A DNA stretch of 64,000 bases, taken from NCBI RefSeq assembly GCF_002834295.1, contig NZ_PISP01000006.1:1-64000 (forward strand), given 5' to 3'. The stretch comes from Rhodohalobacter barkolensis. Its GTDB lineage: Bacteria; Bacteroidota; Rhodothermia; Balneolales; Balneolaceae. Below the pieces are notes generated by a model, which searched no databases, had not been told where the DNA came from, and was given only the letters and a program-made list of their open reading frames with translations. The translations under genes and the position numbers were made by a program. Below are positions 61,619-64,000 of this stretch, piece by piece. Position 1 is the stretch's first letter. The number at the start of each line of letters is the position of its first letter.

Positions 61619-64000
61619 GTGAAAAAATTAAAAAAAGAGAACCTTAACCTTGTTTGCGATACAAGCCGGTTTGAATTTGAAACCACAGAAGAGATCTCGG
61701 CAAAGACAACAATTATCGGACAAGAGCGACTCTCCTCATCCATGGAACTTGGAGTAGATATTTCCAAAGATGGATACAACATTTTTGCTCTTGGCCCAAA
61801 TGAAACCAATCGCTTGAGCCATATACAGCATTTTCTTGAAGAGAAAGCTACTGATAAACCCACTCCCTCAGATATTTGCTATACAAATAATTTCGATGAT
61901 CGCTATAAACCAAATGTTCTAAAGGTTCCTGCAGGCAGAGGAATGGAGCTAAAAAAAATGATGGATCAGCTCATTGAAGACTTGGTTCCAACTCTTCAAT
62001 CTTCTTTTGAAACAGAAGAGTATCAAAATAGAAAACAGGCACTGAAGAACAGGTTGCAGGAAGAGCAGGATCAAACATTTGAAGATTTACAGAAAAAAGC
62101 TCAGGAAAAGGGTCTTGCATTGGTTCGCACGCCTGCGGGTTTCTCATTCACTCCGATGAAAGACGGTGACCTGATGGATGAAAACGATCTCCAAGAACTC
62201 TCTGATGAAGAAAAAGAGAGGCTGGAAAAAGAGACTAAAAAGTTGCAGAAAGAGCTGCAGAAAATCATCCAGAAAATGCCTGTCAATAAACGGAAAATCC
62301 GTGATGAACAGAAAGAGTTGGACAAAGAGATTGCAACCTATGCCATCAAAGAACTATTTAAAAAAATAAGAGAAGAGTTTTCAGATCTGGACAATGTACA
62401 GGATTTCCTGGATAGCGTTGAGATGGATATCGTAGATAACGTTCAAAAAATTATGACTCCACATGGTCAGCAAGGGCAGGGAAATCAGCTGATGCAGTTA
62501 GCCGGTGGCGGCCAACAAATTCAGCAGCAAGCAGATTCATCCCAAAACCAGATTCTGGACCGGTATAAAGTAAATGTTCTTGTAAATCACAGTGAAACAG
62601 AGGGGGCGCCGGTGATTTATGAAGACAACCCAAGCTACAAAAATCTTGTCGGACGGGTTGAATATCAGTCGAGAATGGGTGCACTGACAACCAATTTTAA
62701 TCTGATTAAACCCGGTGCATTTCACAAGGCTAATGGCGGCTATCTGATATTGCACGCCCGGCAGCTACTGATGGAGCCATTTGCCTGGGAAGGATTGAAA
62801 AGAGCTTTGAAATCGGGTGAACTGAAAATTGAATCATTAGGTGAATCTTACAGCCTGATCAGCACTGTTTCTCTGGAGCCGGAGCCGATAGATCTTGATG
62901 TAAAAGTTGTACTTGTCGGTGAAAGGATGCTCTATTATCTGTTGTGTGAGTTGGAACCGGAATTTCATTCACTCTTTAAAATTGAAGCCGACTTTGAAGA
63001 TGAAATAGATAGGGATGACGGCAATCAATCTCTTTATGCGCAGCTGCTCGCCGGATTGATTGAAAAGAATGAACTGTTGCATTTTCATAAAGACGCCGTG
63101 GGTCGCGTAATAGAACAAAGTGCACGCATGGCCGGCGACAGAGAAAAGCTTTCAGCCAAAACGCAGGATATCGTAGACCTGCTGATAGAGTCATCTCATT
63201 GGGCCGAAAAAAATGACCACGACGTCGTGCAGCATTCAGATGTTGAAAAAGCAATTGAACAAAAAGTTTACCGTTCCGGACGACTGAAAGACAAAATTCA
63301 CGAAGCCATTAACCGTGATTATATATTTATCGATACGGAAGGAGAAGAGACCGGTCAGGTAAATGGACTATCGGTATCTATGATCGGAAATTCCACATTT
63401 GGCCGACCTAATCGAATAACCGCACGGGTTCAGCTCGGTAAAGGTGAAATCGTTGATATCGAGCGGGAAGTGGAGATGGGTGGTCCCATTCACTCGAAAG
63501 GCGTCCTGATCCTAAAGGGATTTCTGGGTGAACGATATGCCAAAAACCAACCTCTTTCGCTGTCAGCAAGTATTGTGTTTGAGCAATCCTATTCAGGTAT
63601 CGACGGAGATAGCGCTTCAACTGCTGAACTGTATGCGCTGCTCTCTGCTATCGGCAAGATTCCAATCAAACAAAATTTTAGTGTAACGGGATCAGTCAAT
63701 CAACATGGCAAGGTACAGCCGATAGGCGGCGTGAATGAAAAAATTGAAGGCTACTATGATATCTGCAAAGAACGCGGCCTTACAGGAGAACAGGGAGTAT
63801 TAATTCCAAAAGCCAACGAGAAAAACCTGATGCTCAGAAAGGATGTCAGAGATTCGGTGGAAGATAATAAGTTCCACATTTATTCAGTTGAAACAGTGGA
63901 TGAGGGTATGGAAATTCTTACCGGGCTCGAGATTGGGAAACCTGACGATGACGGAGTCTATCCGGAGGGAACAATCAATCGTAAGGTAACAGATCAGCTC
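61619..64000 (+). CDS. Lon-family ATP-dependent protease (AAA_32/S16), 3' end cut by window
   Basis: Frame open from a GTG at 61619 to the last base, 794 codons so far. The start is supported by TTAAGAGG eight bases upstream. N-terminal region has TNNFDDRYKPNVLKVPAGRG, a helical middle, then a Walker-B-like HKANGGYLILHARQLL. The S16 domain carries the Ser/Lys dyad S665 (DGDSASTA) and K708 (GGVNEKIEG), 43 residues apart as in Lon. This matches LonB/LonH-type (YcbZ-like) proteins, in which a clear Walker A is not obvious. Protein quality control in the cytosol. Confidence 0.92.
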   Translation, partial: MKKLKKENLNLVCDTSRFEFETTEEISAKTTIIGQERLSSSMELGVDISKDGYNIFALGPNETNRLSHIQHFLEEKATDKPTPSDICYTNNFDDRYKPNVLKVPAGRGMELKKMMDQLIEDLVPTLQSSFETEEYQNRKQALKNRLQEEQDQTFEDLQKKAQEKGLALVRTPAGFSFTPMKDGDLMDENDLQELSDEEKERLEKETKKLQKELQKIIQKMPVNKRKIRDEQKELDKEIATYAIKELFKKIREEFSDLDNVQDFLDSVEMDIVDNVQKIMTPHGQQGQGNQLMQLAGGGQQIQQQADSSQNQILDRYKVNVLVNHSETEGAPVIYEDNPSYKNLVGRVEYQSRMGALTTNFNLIKPGAFHKANGGYLILHARQLLMEPFAWEGLKRALKSGELKIESLGESYSLISTVSLEPEPIDLDVKVVLVGERMLYYLLCELEPEFHSLFKIEADFEDEIDRDDGNQSLYAQLLAGLIEKNELLHFHKDAVGRVIEQSARMAGDREKLSAKTQDIVDLLIESSHWAEKNDHDVVQHSDVEKAIEQKVYRSGRLKDKIHEAINRDYIFIDTEGEETGQVNGLSVSMIGNSTFGRPNRITARVQLGKGEIVDIEREVEMGGPIHSKGVLILKGFLGERYAKNQPLSLSASIVFEQSYSGIDGDSASTAELYALLSAIGKIPIKQNFSVTGSVNQHGKVQPIGGVNEKIEGYYDICKERGLTGEQGVLIPKANEKNLMLRKDVRDSVEDNKFHIYSVETVDEGMEILTGLEIGKPDDDGVYPEGTINRKVTDQL

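Overview
The window looks like chromosomal DNA of a Bacteroidota-type bacterium, most likely a member of the Balneolales/Rhodothermota (Gracilimonas- or Rhodohalobacter-like). The reasons are moderate GC, TonB/SusC-like outer-membrane genes, TPR-LytTR and TIGR02999-type ECF sigma/kinase genes, CusA of about 1250 residues, lipoproteins with short lipoboxes, few clear Shine-Dalgarno sites and several TTG/GTG starts. The placement is inferred from gene content. I saw no rRNA or tRNA, phage, complete insertion sequence or CRISPR array.

Layout. 0-10 kb is mostly housekeeping: CDF metal transporter, CCA-adding enzyme, SemiSWEET, ispE, glycogen phosphorylase, an OFA-type MFS transporter with a 46-residue membrane partner, an MscS channel and a response regulator-GAF protein. 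10-23 kb has a lipoprotein, a Doc/AbrB toxin-antitoxin pair, a PLP decarboxylase, an M28 peptidase, an alpha/beta hydrolase, an ECF sigma plus Ser/Thr kinase-TPR pair, NhaC and small genes including a DksA/TraR zinc finger. 23-28 kb has a DapB-like dehydrogenase, about 1 kb of non-coding repeats, a DUF4159 protein, a crcB pair, an S9 peptidase remnant and a beta-propeller lipoprotein. 28-35 kb holds a haem-motif Reeler-like protein and a probable organic-phosphate cluster (PhoX, TonB receptor, phytase-like lipoprotein). 35-43 kb is a copper/heavy-metal efflux locus (His/Cys-rich exported protein, CusA, TolC, adaptor) peppered with palindromic repeats, one of which lies in frame inside the TolC gene. 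A TPR-LytTR regulator follows.

The most unusual region is 45.3-54.1 kb on the minus strand. Seven tightly packed genes encode an ExbB/MotA-like channel subunit, a single-pass coiled-coil protein with an ExbD/MotB-like Asp and a DUF2135-like domain, an FHA-TM-coiled-coil-trypsin protease, a membrane PP2C phosphatase, a zinc-ribbon FHA protein, a Ser/Thr kinase with a C-terminal FHA domain, and a membrane Ser/Thr kinase with two tandem extracytoplasmic repeats. Kinases, phosphatase and three FHA readers would sit in the cytosol, while the protease and sensor-like domains would sit in the periplasm. I read this as one transmembrane phospho-signalling machine, possibly ion-driven, without the vWA or secretion genes that usually accompany such parts.

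54-64 kb carries a small unknown gene, a CPH-type (CopB-like) copper ATPase, a tricorn-like S41 protease, a short-chain dehydrogenase and the 5' part of a Lon-family protease cut by the window end.
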